Position numbers and translations under genes: made by a program. The notes under the pieces are model-generated. The model was not told the DNA's origin. It saw only the letters and a list, made by a program, of their open reading frames with translations, and ran no database searches. From an uncultured Dehalococcoidia bacterium (GTDB lineage Bacteria > Chloroflexota > Dehalococcoidia > Lucifugimonadales > UBA3495), in the NCBI GenBank assembly GCA_951812535.1, contig CATOSK010000009.1, forward strand, positions 104,436-168,435: a DNA stretch of 64,000 nucleotides. Direction: 5' to 3'. Of this stretch, positions 9,147 to 17,574 are shown in pieces; the first letter of the stretch is position 1; every line of letters starts with the position of its first letter.

Positions 9147-10754
9147 ATGCCAATGCCTGACTACAACCTCAAAGCCGACACGGTAATCCGAAACGCCAAC
9201 GTCATCACCATCAATCCGGCCCAGCCCCATGCCTCTGCTGTCGCCGTCCTCAGCGGACGGATAGTTGCTGTCGGAGACGGCGCTGACGTTTCCAGCCTCG
9301 TCGGTCCCAATACCCAGGTGCTCGACCTCACCGGAAAGACCGTCCTGCCCGGGTTTATCGACGCCCACATCCACGTCCTTAACAGCGGCATCCGCCATGT
9401 CATGGCCGCCGACTGCGACCTCACCAGTATCTCCGCCATCCATGACGCTCTCTCGGAGCGTGTCGCCGCAACCCCCGCCGGTCAGTGGGTCCAGGGCTTC
9501 AAATTCGACGACACCAAGACCGCCGAGGACCGCTTCCTGTTCAAGGAAGACCTCGACGCTGTCAGCGCCCACCATCCCATCATGGTGGCCCACCGCGCCG
9601 GCCACATCTACTACCTGAACACCGCCGCTCTCGATGCCGCCGGGTTCAACAACGAGACCGAGGACCCGCCCGGCGGACGTCTCGGCCGCAACCCCGATAC
9701 CGGAGAGATCAACGGCGTAGTCTACGAGCGCGCCATCGAACCCGTCCGCTTTGGCCTGATCCCGCCCGAAACCCCGGAAATCCGCCGCCAGGGCCTCACC
9801 ACCATCTGCCGGATGCTCACCCGCGCCGGCCTCACCAGCGTCCACGACGCCCGCGTCGTCCAGGAAGAACTCGCCACCTACCAGGAGGGCCGCGACGCCG
9901 GAGATCTTTCCCTCCGCGTATACGTCCTCATGTACTACCCCCACTTCCCGGCTCTCCGGGAAGCCGGATTAAAGACCGGCTTCGGGGACGACATGCTTCG
10001 CCTCGGCGGAATCAAGATGGTCGCCGACGGCGCCATCGCAGCCCGCACCGCCTACCTGTCCGAACCCTACATCGGCAGCGACTGCGATCACGGCATCCTC
10101 GCCATGGAAGCGGATGAAATCGAGGAAAACGTGATGCAGATGCACGAGGCCGGATTCCAGGTCTGCATCCACGCCAACGGCGATGTCGCCATCGACATGG
10201 TCACCCGCGCCTACGAAAAAGCCCAGGCCGCCTACCCCCGCCCCGACCCCCGACATCGCGTCGAGCACTGCACCCTGGTCAACCCCGAAATCCTCAACCG
10301 GATGCACCGTCTCGGCAACATCGCCACCCCCTTCTGCACCTACGTTTACCACCACGGCGAGAAGATGCCCTTCTACGGCGAGGAACGTCTCCAGTGGATG
10401 TTCGCCCAGCGGTCCTTCATTGACTATGGCGTCCATTCCACCGGCGCCACCGACTACCCTCCCGGCCCCTTCGAACCCCTGCTCGGCATCCAGAGCTGCG
10501 TCACCCGTACCGACAGCCGCGGCAACCTTTGGGGCCCCAACCAGAAAATATCGGTGGACGAAGCCCTCAAGCTCTACACCATCAACGGCGCCTACGCCTC
10601 CTTCGAGGAAGAACTCAAAGGCTCCATCGAAGCAGGCAAGCTCGCCGACTTCGTCGTCCTCGGGGCCGACCCCCGTGCCGTCGACCCCCTGACCATCAAG
10701 GACGTCCCCGTGGAGCGCACCATAGTCGGTGGCCGCACTGTCTTCGAGGCTTGA
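9147..10754 (+). CDS. YtcJ-like metal-dependent amidohydrolase
   Basis: A 535-residue Amidohydro_3-type hydrolase. GFIDAHIHVLNSG supplies the first metal-binding HxH. KMVADGAIAART, FQVCIHANGD and DPRHRVEHCT carry later metal ligands, and STGATDYPPGPF holds the catalytic aspartate region. The small beta-sandwich at both ends is complete. Family members hydrolyse N-formyl or other amide bonds in nonpolar substrates. Substrate is unknown. Codons strongly favour C in third position, as in neighbouring plus-strand genes. Confidence 0.9.
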   Translation: MPMPDYNLKADTVIRNANVITINPAQPHASAVAVLSGRIVAVGDGADVSSLVGPNTQVLDLTGKTVLPGFIDAHIHVLNSGIRHVMAADCDLTSISAIHDALSERVAATPAGQWVQGFKFDDTKTAEDRFLFKEDLDAVSAHHPIMVAHRAGHIYYLNTAALDAAGFNNETEDPPGGRLGRNPDTGEINGVVYERAIEPVRFGLIPPETPEIRRQGLTTICRMLTRAGLTSVHDARVVQEELATYQEGRDAGDLSLRVYVLMYYPHFPALREAGLKTGFGDDMLRLGGIKMVADGAIAARTAYLSEPYIGSDCDHGILAMEADEIEENVMQMHEAGFQVCIHANGDVAIDMVTRAYEKAQAAYPRPDPRHRVEHCTLVNPEILNRMHRLGNIATPFCTYVYHHGEKMPFYGEERLQWMFAQRSFIDYGVHSTGATDYPPGPFEPLLGIQSCVTRTDSRGNLWGPNQKISVDEALKLYTINGAYASFEEELKGSIEAGKLADFVVLGADPRAVDPLTIKDVPVERTIVGGRTVFEA

Positions 10755-10781
10755 ACCGCCGGCGTTTCAGTTGTTCCCGAT

Positions 10782-11030
10782 CTACTCCAGGGCCCACTTC
10801 CTTAGCAACTGCTCACAGCCTATTCCTTGCTCCCGTGCTAGTTCCTCGATAACTTCGGCCTCGGCTGCGACGAAATGGACTTTGAAAGTTGTGCCGCGGC
10901 CGAAAACTGGCCCGTTGACTTCCTCCATCTGGTCCTCGAAATCGGTTATTTCGTGGGAATCCCAGAATTCTGCCAATTCCTTGATGGAGTCCGTTTGTGG
11001 AATTTGAGGGCCCCTCATCGGTTCCTCCAT
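10782..11030 (-). CDS. CopG/BrnA-type antitoxin-like protein
   Basis: About 82 residues. DSIKELAEFWDSHEITDFED is the N-terminal signature of the CopG-antitoxin group paired with BrnT toxins. The C-terminal VHFVAAEAEVIEELAREQG looks like the ribbon-helix-helix DNA-binding part. The start is placed at ATG 11030 because GAGGT lies seven bases upstream; an ATG at 11063 is possible but has no site. A 12-base direct repeat (GAGGTACAACC twice) sits at the start. The toxin-like gene lies just upstream and overlaps it. Confidence 0.75.
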   Translation of the reverse strand: MEEPMRGPQIPQTDSIKELAEFWDSHEITDFEDQMEEVNGPVFGRGTTFKVHFVAAEAEVIEELAREQGIGCEQLLRKWALE

Positions 11031-11250
11031 CGGTTGTACCTCGGTTGTACCTCCTTTGCTCACTTCCGGTCATGTCCCGCGCGGTGACTGGAAACCCCTT
11101 CCCGTCGGGCAATCGGATTACCACGCAGAAAAGGTATCTGCCGGCTAGGGACTGGCCCAGAAAGTAAAATGCCGGACTCTCTCCTCTGGCTCGCGTGCGC
11201 TGGATGAGGGGGTTCCCAAAGCAGACTTCCTCAACCTCATCTGGGGTCAC
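10813..11250 (-). CDS. BrnT-like toxin reading frame, extended through the antitoxin gene
   Basis: The N-terminal 70 residues look like a BrnT/DUF4258-type RNase toxin: HVTPDEVEEV, then YFLGQSLAGRYLF, then PVTARDMTGSEQRRYNR, where such toxins normally end. Here the frame stays open for about 70 more residues across the antitoxin gene in another phase. That tail is low-complexity and unlikely to be native. Upstream of GTG 11250 the frame also encodes WPQDRVDHIARH, the usual toxin N-terminus, but back to the stop at 11311 there is no ATG, GTG or TTG. The gene is therefore odd at both ends. A disabled toxin or a base-call error are both possible. Confidence 0.55.
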   Translation of the reverse strand: MTPDEVEEVCFGNPLIQRTRARGESPAFYFLGQSLAGRYLFCVVIRLPDGKGFPVTARDMTGSEQRRYNRGTTDGGTDEGPSNSTNGLHQGIGRILGFPRNNRFRGPDGGSQRASFRPRHNFQSPFRRSRGRSYRGTSTGARNRL

Positions 11251-11405
11251 GTGATGCCGGGCGATATGGTCAACCCGGTCCTGGGGCCAGATGAAATAGA
11301 GAATCCCGGTCTACCCTTTCTTTCCCGGTTTCTTGGAATGCGACCCCTTGGCGAAGTAAGTTTATAATACACCCCGGAGACCCCAATATATTTTGGCGGT
11401 TAATA

Positions 11406-12980
11406 GTGCTCGACCTCCTTATCACCAATGGCCAGGTCATCGACGGCTCCGGCAGCCCCGGCTTCTACGCCGCCGTTTCCGTCGAGGATAACCGCGTTGC
11501 CGTCCACCGCGGCGACGCCTCCCTCCTCGAAGCCGCCCGCACCATCGACGCCGCCGGATGCGTCGTCTGCCCCGGGTTCATCGACCTCCACTCCCATGCC
11601 GGACTGACCATCCTTGGTGAACCCCACCACGACCCCAAGGTCCGCCAGGGAGTCACCACCGAGCTCGTCGGCATCGACGGCATCTCCCACGCCCCCTTCA
11701 AGACCCAGGAAGAACTCCACCGCTACATCTGGCTCGACTCCGGCCTCAACGGCTACCCGCCCCTGCCCGCCGACTGGCTCACCGTCGCCGACCTTCTCGG
11801 AAAGTACGACAACACCGTCGCCGTCAACATCGCCTACATCCTCGGCAACGCCCCGGTCCGCATCTGGAGCGTCGGCTGGAACGACCGCCCCGCCAGCCCT
11901 GCCGAACTCGCTGACATGCAGGCCGTCATCCGCGAGGCCATGGAAGAAGGGGCTTGGGGCCTCTCCACCGGCTTGGACTATCCGCCCGGCTCCTACGCCG
12001 ACACCGATGAGCTAGTGGCCTTGTCCGAAACCACAGCCGCCCTCGGCGGCATCTACCACACCCACACCCGCGCCAGCCTCCGCGCCCGCGGTGTTATGGC
12101 CCCCTGGGAGGAAGCTGTCGAGATCGGCCGCCGCAGCGGAATCCCGGTCCACCTCACCCATTACCGCCAGCCGGCCCAGGGCGTCGGCAGCCACCACGAC
12201 TTCCTCGGATTGGTCGACGATTCCCGCGCCGAGGGATTGGACGTCACCTTCGACTGTTACACCTACCCCTACTCCGGCACCACCGTCACCATCGGACTCC
12301 CTCATTGGGCCAAGGACGGCGGCCCGGAGCGGCTCATGGAAGCCCTTCGGGACCAGGATGACCGCGAGCGCATGAAACGCGAACTCGTCCGCGACCGCCT
12401 GGAAAACAACTGGCTTACCAACTTTACCCAGCCCCAGAACAAGCAGTACGAGGGACGCCTCGTCACCGACATCGGGGAATTGCGCGGCCAGGACCCGGCC
12501 GACGCCCTCTTCGACCTGCTCCTCGAGGAAAATCTCGGCATTTCCACCGTCGGATTGGGGACCAACCCCCAGACTCTCCCCGCCTTTGTTTCCCACCCCA
12601 ACGGGATGATTGCCAGCGACGCCATCCTTTTCGGGGAGTATCCCAACCCCCGCACCTACGGCTGCTTCCCCATCGTCCTAGCCGAGTTTGTTCGCGCCGA
12701 AAAGCACCTGCGCCTGCCCGAGGCCATCCGCAAGATGACTTCCTTCCCCGCCCAGCGTCTCGGCATCCCCGACCGTGGCCTCCTCCGCGACGGCTTCCGG
12801 GCCGACATCGTGGTCTTCAACCCCGACACGGTCAAAACCCACGCCACCCGCGAGGACCCCAAGCACTACCCCGTCGGCATAGATTACGTCATCGTCAACG
12901 GCCACATCGTCATCGACCAAGGCGAGAACACCGGCGCCCTCCCCGGCCGCTCCATCCGCCGCGGCCGGGCTTCCAGCTAA
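11406..12980 (+). CDS. N-acyl-D-amino-acid deacylase family amidohydrolase
   Basis: A 524-residue amidohydrolase of the D-aminoacylase group. CPGFIDLHSHAG gives the metal HxH. GLSTGLDYPPGSYADTDEL, IYHTHTRA and VHLTHYRQ are family landmarks. SPFAQRLG-like SFPAQRLGIPDRG closes the barrel before the C-terminal beta-sandwich (ADIVVFNPDTV). Known relatives release D-amino acids from N-acyl forms. A TATAAT sits at 11363-11368, 37 bases before the GTG start. The gene lies between the toxin-antitoxin pair and PaREP1 and appears monocistronic. Confidence 0.88.
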   Translation: MLDLLITNGQVIDGSGSPGFYAAVSVEDNRVAVHRGDASLLEAARTIDAAGCVVCPGFIDLHSHAGLTILGEPHHDPKVRQGVTTELVGIDGISHAPFKTQEELHRYIWLDSGLNGYPPLPADWLTVADLLGKYDNTVAVNIAYILGNAPVRIWSVGWNDRPASPAELADMQAVIREAMEEGAWGLSTGLDYPPGSYADTDELVALSETTAALGGIYHTHTRASLRARGVMAPWEEAVEIGRRSGIPVHLTHYRQPAQGVGSHHDFLGLVDDSRAEGLDVTFDCYTYPYSGTTVTIGLPHWAKDGGPERLMEALRDQDDRERMKRELVRDRLENNWLTNFTQPQNKQYEGRLVTDIGELRGQDPADALFDLLLEENLGISTVGLGTNPQTLPAFVSHPNGMIASDAILFGEYPNPRTYGCFPIVLAEFVRAEKHLRLPEAIRKMTSFPAQRLGIPDRGLLRDGFRADIVVFNPDTVKTHATREDPKHYPVGIDYVIVNGHIVIDQGENTGALPGRSIRRGRASS

Positions 12981-13146
12981 GCGGGGGATTGCCGAAGTCC
13001 CTGCACTTGGCTAACGCCGCATGCCGGCTCCAAAACAACCCAAATAAGTGGGACAATTGACTCTGCATCGCATTTCCTCGTGAAGACCAGCAGACAACCC
13101 CCGGCCGACAAACTGGCAACCTGGCTTAATATCGGAAAGAGCAGCA

Positions 13147-13683
13147 ATGACCGATCACTTGAGGGCCTCACCGCCTCAAAGGTATCAGGAAATCAGCCAA
13201 CACCTCCTGGCACAGGCCCGGCAGGAATTGGACCAGGGAGACATCCTGCAAGCCTCGGGAAAGGTCTGGGGCGCCACTGCCCACGCTATTAAGGCTGTGG
13301 CCCAGCAACGCGGCTGGAACCATCACGCCCACAACAACCTCCGAGAAGCCGCAACTTACATCGGTTTTGAACACGACCGGCAGGAATTGCGTCAGTTATT
13401 CGGGTATCTCGAGGCTTTCCATCACAACTACTACGAACATCAAAGGGCCGGGGGCGATGTGCGCGACGCCATCGACGGAGCCGCCGTCTTCATCGCGGAA
13501 CTGTCGAAACTCCTGACCGCAGAGCGTCCCAGCGTCCAGGACCACCTCTCTCCATCTGAAACCGAGGAACAGGAGCGGCGCCTCCGGCGGCTCACCACGA
13601 AGACCAGGAACTCCCACGGTGACGCCTTCCGTGATGATGAACTGGCCAACCTGCCTCCGGTCCGGCCGGCGCCGGCGGAATGA
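13147..13683 (+). CDS. PaREP1-family protein
   Basis: A 178-residue helical protein. ASGKVWGATAHAIKAVAQQRGW followed by HNNLREAATYI matches the PaREP1/PaREP8 family, whose function is not established; the fold resembles HEPN-like helical domains. The C-terminal 50 residues are charged and look disordered (ETEEQERRLRR). The Nudix gene starts 25 bases after its stop, so it may head a three-gene operon. No toxin partner of the usual MNT type is beside it. Confidence 0.75.
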   Translation: MTDHLRASPPQRYQEISQHLLAQARQELDQGDILQASGKVWGATAHAIKAVAQQRGWNHHAHNNLREAATYIGFEHDRQELRQLFGYLEAFHHNYYEHQRAGGDVRDAIDGAAVFIAELSKLLTAERPSVQDHLSPSETEEQERRLRRLTTKTRNSHGDAFRDDELANLPPVRPAPAE

Positions 13684-13708
13684 GCGTCCCGGCCGGACAA
13701 CAACCTGC

Positions 13709-14230
13709 ATGACCCCCTACCGCTTCTGCCCCCTCTGCGCCACCCCGCTGGAAAAACGGGAGCGCGGCGGCCTGCCTCGTCCCGCCTGCCCTTCCTGCGG
13801 GTTCGTCCACTTCCGCAATCCCGCCGTCGGAGTCGCCGTCGTCCTCGTCACCAACGGACAAGTCCTGCTGGGACGCCGGTCCCGGGGCGGCTATGAAGGC
13901 CAATGGTGCATACCCTGCGGTTACGTCGAATGGGGTGAGGATGTCCGCGAAGCCGCCCGCCGCGAGTTCCTCGAAGAAACCGGCCTGGACGTCCAACTCG
14001 GACCCGTCTGCGCCGTCCACTCCAACTTCCACAACCCCAACCAGTTGACCGTCGGTATCTGGTTCTGGGGCCGTGTGACCGACGGACGCCTCCAGGCTGG
14101 TGACGACCTCGACCGGGTGGATTATTTCCCCTTGTCCGAACCGCCCCCGCCCATGGCCTTCCCCACCGACCTTCTGGTTCTCGACCGCCTCCGTCAGAAT
14201 CCGCAGCCGCGGGAAGGCTGGCCCCCATGA
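13709..14230 (+). CDS. Nudix hydrolase with N-terminal zinc ribbon
   Basis: A 173-residue Nudix enzyme. A zinc ribbon (C7, C10, C27, C30: CPLC and CPSC) precedes the Nudix domain. The Nudix box is complete at residues 71-93: GYVEWGE, then REFLEETGL. The layout resembles NudC/ADP-ribose pyrophosphatase-like proteins that cleave nucleoside diphosphate-linked compounds. Start chosen at ATG 13709, since the zinc ribbon begins there. Its stop overlaps the next gene's ATG (ATGA), so the two are translationally coupled. Confidence 0.9.
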   Translation: MTPYRFCPLCATPLEKRERGGLPRPACPSCGFVHFRNPAVGVAVVLVTNGQVLLGRRSRGGYEGQWCIPCGYVEWGEDVREAARREFLEETGLDVQLGPVCAVHSNFHNPNQLTVGIWFWGRVTDGRLQAGDDLDRVDYFPLSEPPPPMAFPTDLLVLDRLRQNPQPREGWPP

Positions 14231-14982
14231 CCCGCGCCATCGTTGTCCAACACCACCCGGTCGAGACCTTGGGAGACAATCTGGCCGGTGTCCTCTCCGA
14301 GCGGGGCATCATTTGCGATACCTTGTTGGTGGACGAACCCGTCCTCGCCGGAGGCTGCCTGCCCCTTCCCCCCATCGCTGAAGTGGACTTGGTGGTCCCT
14401 CTCGGCGGCCCCATGTCCGCCAATGATCCTTTCCCCGCCATCCGCCAGGAACGGGACTACCTCGCCGAAGCCGTCCTTCGGGAAATCCCGGTATTCGGGG
14501 TTTGTCTCGGCGCCCAGCTCCTCTCCACCGCCCTCGGCGGCATCGTCCGCCCCACCGGCGGCTACCAGTTCGGACTCCGCAAAATCGACATCACCGCCGA
14601 TGGCGCTTCCGACCCCGTCTTCTCCTGCATCACCGTCCCCCTGGTTCCCACCCTCCACGGCGAGTCCTTCTCCATCCCGCCCGGCGCGGTCAGGCTCGCC
14701 GAAGGATACATGCTCCGCCGCGACGGTCGCTACCGGAAAATCAACATGGCCTTCCGGTATGGCAACTCCTACGCCTTCCAGTTTGAGCCCCAACTGACCC
14801 TGGAAGGCCTCCAGGTATGGAACCAGGAGCTTGCCGCCGACTACCGCCTCATGGGCAACCGCTTCGACCCGGATGAAGAGGCGGCCCGCCACCTCCGCGA
14901 GTTCACCACCTACGCCCCCCTCTATGAAACCCAGATGCGGCAGATGTTCCAAGCCTTCCTCGACAACGCCGGTCTGCGTTAA
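14227..14982 (+). CDS. Class I glutamine amidotransferase-like protein, altered triad
   Basis: A 251-residue type 1 GATase domain resembling GuaA-like stand-alone amidotransferases. The nucleophile elbow GVCLGAQL holds C93. The usual FHPE-type motif with the catalytic His and Glu is replaced by FQFEPQL (residues 184-190): Glu stands where His is expected and Gln where Glu is expected. LHGESFSIP (143-151) keeps the segment that normally carries a HWH motif, as LHGE. Glutaminase activity is therefore doubtful, though the fold looks intact. It overlaps the Nudix gene by four bases. Confidence 0.8.
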   Translation: MTRAIVVQHHPVETLGDNLAGVLSERGIICDTLLVDEPVLAGGCLPLPPIAEVDLVVPLGGPMSANDPFPAIRQERDYLAEAVLREIPVFGVCLGAQLLSTALGGIVRPTGGYQFGLRKIDITADGASDPVFSCITVPLVPTLHGESFSIPPGAVRLAEGYMLRRDGRYRKINMAFRYGNSYAFQFEPQLTLEGLQVWNQELAADYRLMGNRFDPDEEAARHLREFTTYAPLYETQMRQMFQAFLDNAGLR

Positions 14983-15298
14983 CCCCCGCAGCTACTGACA
15001 TTTGCCGCTTTCCAGCCTTTAAGACTCTGCGCTGCCATCCATTCGGGAATGGTCTTGCAACCCGCCCTTCCCCTATGGAAATGAAGCCAAATGTGGGAGA
15101 TATTTTCCTCCCCGGGACCCATCATTCCCCCGACCAGGATAGGCGGCCAAACCCGTACAATTGCAGGACATTTCGCTGACAAATCAGGACAAACACCGGA
15201 TAAAACAGCGCCGGATATCTCTCCCGCCCGCGTTCAAGTGTCCTGAAATGTCCGCTTTTGTCCGGTCTCCTCTAACTTCCCGCCCGGTTGAACGGCAA
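14983..15298. other. Intergenic stretch upstream of the ISAs1 insertion
   Basis: About 315 bases without a supported gene. The only structure seen is the pair of inverted GGACA arrays at 15164-15273. The stretch ends at the target duplication of the insertion sequence. Confidence 0.6.
15164..15273. repeat. Inverted arrays of 10-bp-phased GGACA motifs
   Basis: Left arm: GGACA, TGACA and GGACA start about ten bases apart between 15165 and 15191. Right arm, read on the minus strand, has GGACA three times at ten-base steps between 15273 and 15237. The arms face each other across about 45 bases. The layout is like the transposase-binding ends of a transposon or MITE, but no transposase is present and I do not recognise the family. 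Confidence 0.4.
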
Positions 15299-15305
15299 CC
15301 CTCCC

Positions 15306-16531
15306 CCAGGACGATTGCGAAGTCAGGAGATTTGGCCGTGGAGACGTGCGATGGTCTGGGTTGGGCGGAAGGCGCAGGTCTTGGCTCGCAGGGGCATGGA
15401 CATCTGGATGGGAAACCATCCCTCCAGGCGCAGGGCGTTCAGCGCGGTGCTGACCAGGCTGGCATACACCTCGCCCAGACCCGGACGGCGCAGCGTGTGG
15501 ACGTCCTCGTCCCAGCTGCGGTCCTTCACGTGATGCAGGCTGTTCTCAACGCTCCAGTGGTTGCGGATCACTCGAAGTAGCTCTTTGGGTGAGCACCGCT
15601 GGGAATCCAGGCTGGTCAGCAGATACCAGCGCTCCCGACTCACCTCCCCAGTGGCTATGTCCACCGTCTCCTTCTCCAGCATCGCTCCCTGCCTCGCCCC
15701 GGGAAAGCCCAACTCATCCCGGATATAGTCCGCCAGGGTCTCATCGGTCCAGATGCGCCGTTTCTCGATCACACCCGCTTTTTTTCCACGGTCTCTGCTT
15801 CGGGCTCCCCCAATTCATCCCCGGCAAACCCGTCCGCCAATGCCGCCAACGCCTCGGGCCGGTTCCCCTTGACTCGCACCATGTAGTCCCGTCCGTGGCT
15901 CACGATGGCCTGGCACAGGTCCCGCTCCGCATAGAGAGCGTCCATGGTCAGCAGCCTCAGGCCGGGATAGCGCTCAAACAGTTGCCCCAGTTGTTCCCGC
16001 AACACCCCGGGTTCGTACCGTTTCTCCGATGCCGGCCACTGGGCCAGACACAGCTTCAGGTCATGGGCCAGCACGTTCACCATCACCAGGGGATTGCCGC
16101 TGGCGTCCTCGGACTGCTTCGCCCACTTGCCGTCCACCGAGGCGGCCACCTCCCGGTCGGCCACCACGCAAGCCACCCATACCGTCAGGGCGCCCTGCAA
16201 CTGCTCATAGGATACTCCGGCCAGAGCCCGGGAGATGGTGGTGGCGTGGGGTGGATGGTCCCGCACAAACCCCAAAGGCTCCTTCAGCACCGGCCAGTGC
16301 ATCCTGGCGAAGAGGGCTATGTGGGCCATGGTGCTCTGACCACAAACCAAGCCCAGTAGGGTCAGCCGGAGGATGGCCTGAAAGGGATGTCTGACCCCTC
16401 TGGCCCTCCTGGGATCCGGCACCAGTTCCAAACATCCGAACAGAGATTCCGCAGCCTCCATATCCCCACACTCCCATATCTCACTTCCCTGTCTTTATAA
16501 ACTTCCCTCCCAGACTTTGCAATCGTCCTGG
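15306..16531 (-). mobile_element. ISAs1-family insertion sequence with target duplication
   Basis: A complete 1.2-kb element. Terminal inverted repeats of 18 bases are at 15306-15323 (CCAGGACGATTGCGAAGT) and 16514-16531 (complement of CCAGGACGATTGCAAAGT), with one mismatch. CCCTCCC(C) flanks both ends (15299-15305 and 16532-16538), a 7-8-bp target duplication. Two overlapping frames together encode one ISAs1-type transposase. Intact ends and duplication point to a recent insertion. Confidence 0.88.
15323..16461 (-). CDS. ISAs1-type DDE transposase, two frames joined by -1 frameshift
   Basis: The first frame (16461 to 15769) gives the N-terminal DPRRARGVRHPF region, the first catalytic Asp in ASVDGKWAKQ and the second in LLTMDALYAE. 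The second frame (15772 to 15323) gives IWTDETLAD and the last acid in HWSVENSLHHVKD. At the junction the minus strand reads GAA AAA AAG, a classical A AAA AAG slippery heptamer (15779-15785). A -1 slip there joins the frames as VEKKAGVIEKRR and yields about 374 residues, the usual ISAs1 length. Programmed frameshifting is inferred; a recent one-base indel is the alternative. The stop codon abuts the inverted repeat. Confidence 0.85.
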
Positions 16532-16644
16532 CCCTCCCCAATCGCGTTTGACACCAATTTCGCCCGGTAGTAATCTGCTACCATCCGCCTCTGGGCAAAC
16601 ATAAACGCTAGGACACGAAAAACCAACTAAGGAGGAACAGCCTT

Positions 16645-17430
16645 ATGCCTTACAACGGACTGATCGCCGAAACCGTCAACATGAGCGGACACGAGGGCGA
16701 CCAGATTGACGCCTACCTAGCCCGCCCCCTCGGCGCTGGCCCCTTCCCCGGCGTGGTGCTCATCCACCACATGCCCGGGTGGGACGACGCTTCCCGCGAA
16801 ATGGCTCGCAAGCTGGCCTACAACGGCTACGCCTGCATCTCCCCCAACCTCCACTTCCGCGAGGGCCAGGGCAGCTCCCAGGCCAACAGCGAGAGCGTAC
16901 GCAACGCCGGCGGAATGCCGGATGCCCGCACCATGGGCGACGTGGCCGCCGCCATCAGCGTCCTGCGCTCCCTGCCCTACCACAACGGCAAGGTCGGCAT
17001 CATCGGGTTCTGCTCCGGCGGGCGCCAGGTCTACCTGGCCGCCGGCACACTGGACGGCATTGACGCCGCAGTCGACTGCTGGGGCGGCGGTGTGAACCAG
17101 GTACCCGAAGGCGAACTCGAGCGCTCTCGCCAGCCCGTGGCTCCCATCGACTATACGGCGGGCATCAGTTGCCCGATCCTGGGGCTCTTCGGCAACGAGG
17201 ACGCCCGCCCCTCACCCGCTGACGTGGATGAGTTCGAGGCCGCCCTCAAGCAACATGGCAAGGAGTACGAGTTCCACCGCTACGACGACGCGGGACACGG
17301 TTTCTTCGCCGTCGACCGGCCCAGCTACCGGGTCCACGCCGCCGTCGACGGTTGGGACAAGGTCTTCGAGTTCTATGGCCGCCACCTCAGCGCCGATGTC
17401 CGCGAAGCCGCCGGCGTAGCCGACAACTAG
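16645..17430 (+). CDS. Dienelactone hydrolase family protein
   Basis: A 261-residue alpha/beta hydrolase. The nucleophile is C123 in GFCSGG, as in dienelactone hydrolases. D186 in LFGNEDARPS and H218 in YDDAGHGFF complete the triad. Such enzymes cleave dienelactones or related esters in aromatic breakdown; the substrate here is open. AAGGAGG lies seven bases before the ATG. It sits just downstream of the ISAs1 insertion, about 113 bases from its end, so the IS may have separated it from its former upstream context. Confidence 0.87.
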   Translation: MPYNGLIAETVNMSGHEGDQIDAYLARPLGAGPFPGVVLIHHMPGWDDASREMARKLAYNGYACISPNLHFREGQGSSQANSESVRNAGGMPDARTMGDVAAAISVLRSLPYHNGKVGIIGFCSGGRQVYLAAGTLDGIDAAVDCWGGGVNQVPEGELERSRQPVAPIDYTAGISCPILGLFGNEDARPSPADVDEFEAALKQHGKEYEFHRYDDAGHGFFAVDRPSYRVHAAVDGWDKVFEFYGRHLSADVREAAGVADN

Positions 17431-17471
17431 CCAACCTTCCCGGGCCGGCCCGGGACCCCTGGCTTGCCGCC

Positions 17472-17505
17472 AAGGCGTTGCCGCCCTCCGGGGTTGCAAC
17501 GCCTT
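17472..17505. terminator. Terminator-like hairpin after dienelactone hydrolase
   Basis: AAGGCGTTG (17472-17480) pairs perfectly with CAACGCCTT (17497-17505) around a GC-rich loop. A weak T-containing tract (CTCCTATCCTT) follows. Confidence 0.5.
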
Positions 17506-17521
17506 CTCCTATCCTTGGCCA

Positions 17522-17530
17522 TGCTATAAT
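17522..17530 (+). promoter_or_regulatory. Extended -10 promoter element for the MmgE/PrpD gene
   Basis: TGCTATAAT, identical to the elements at 3473, 38509 and 43105, lies 45 bases before the chosen start at 17575. No clear -35. Confidence 0.6.
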
Positions 17531-17574
17531 TCGCCCGCCTTTCGGGGACACACGCATCTCAACAGGTGGTGACC

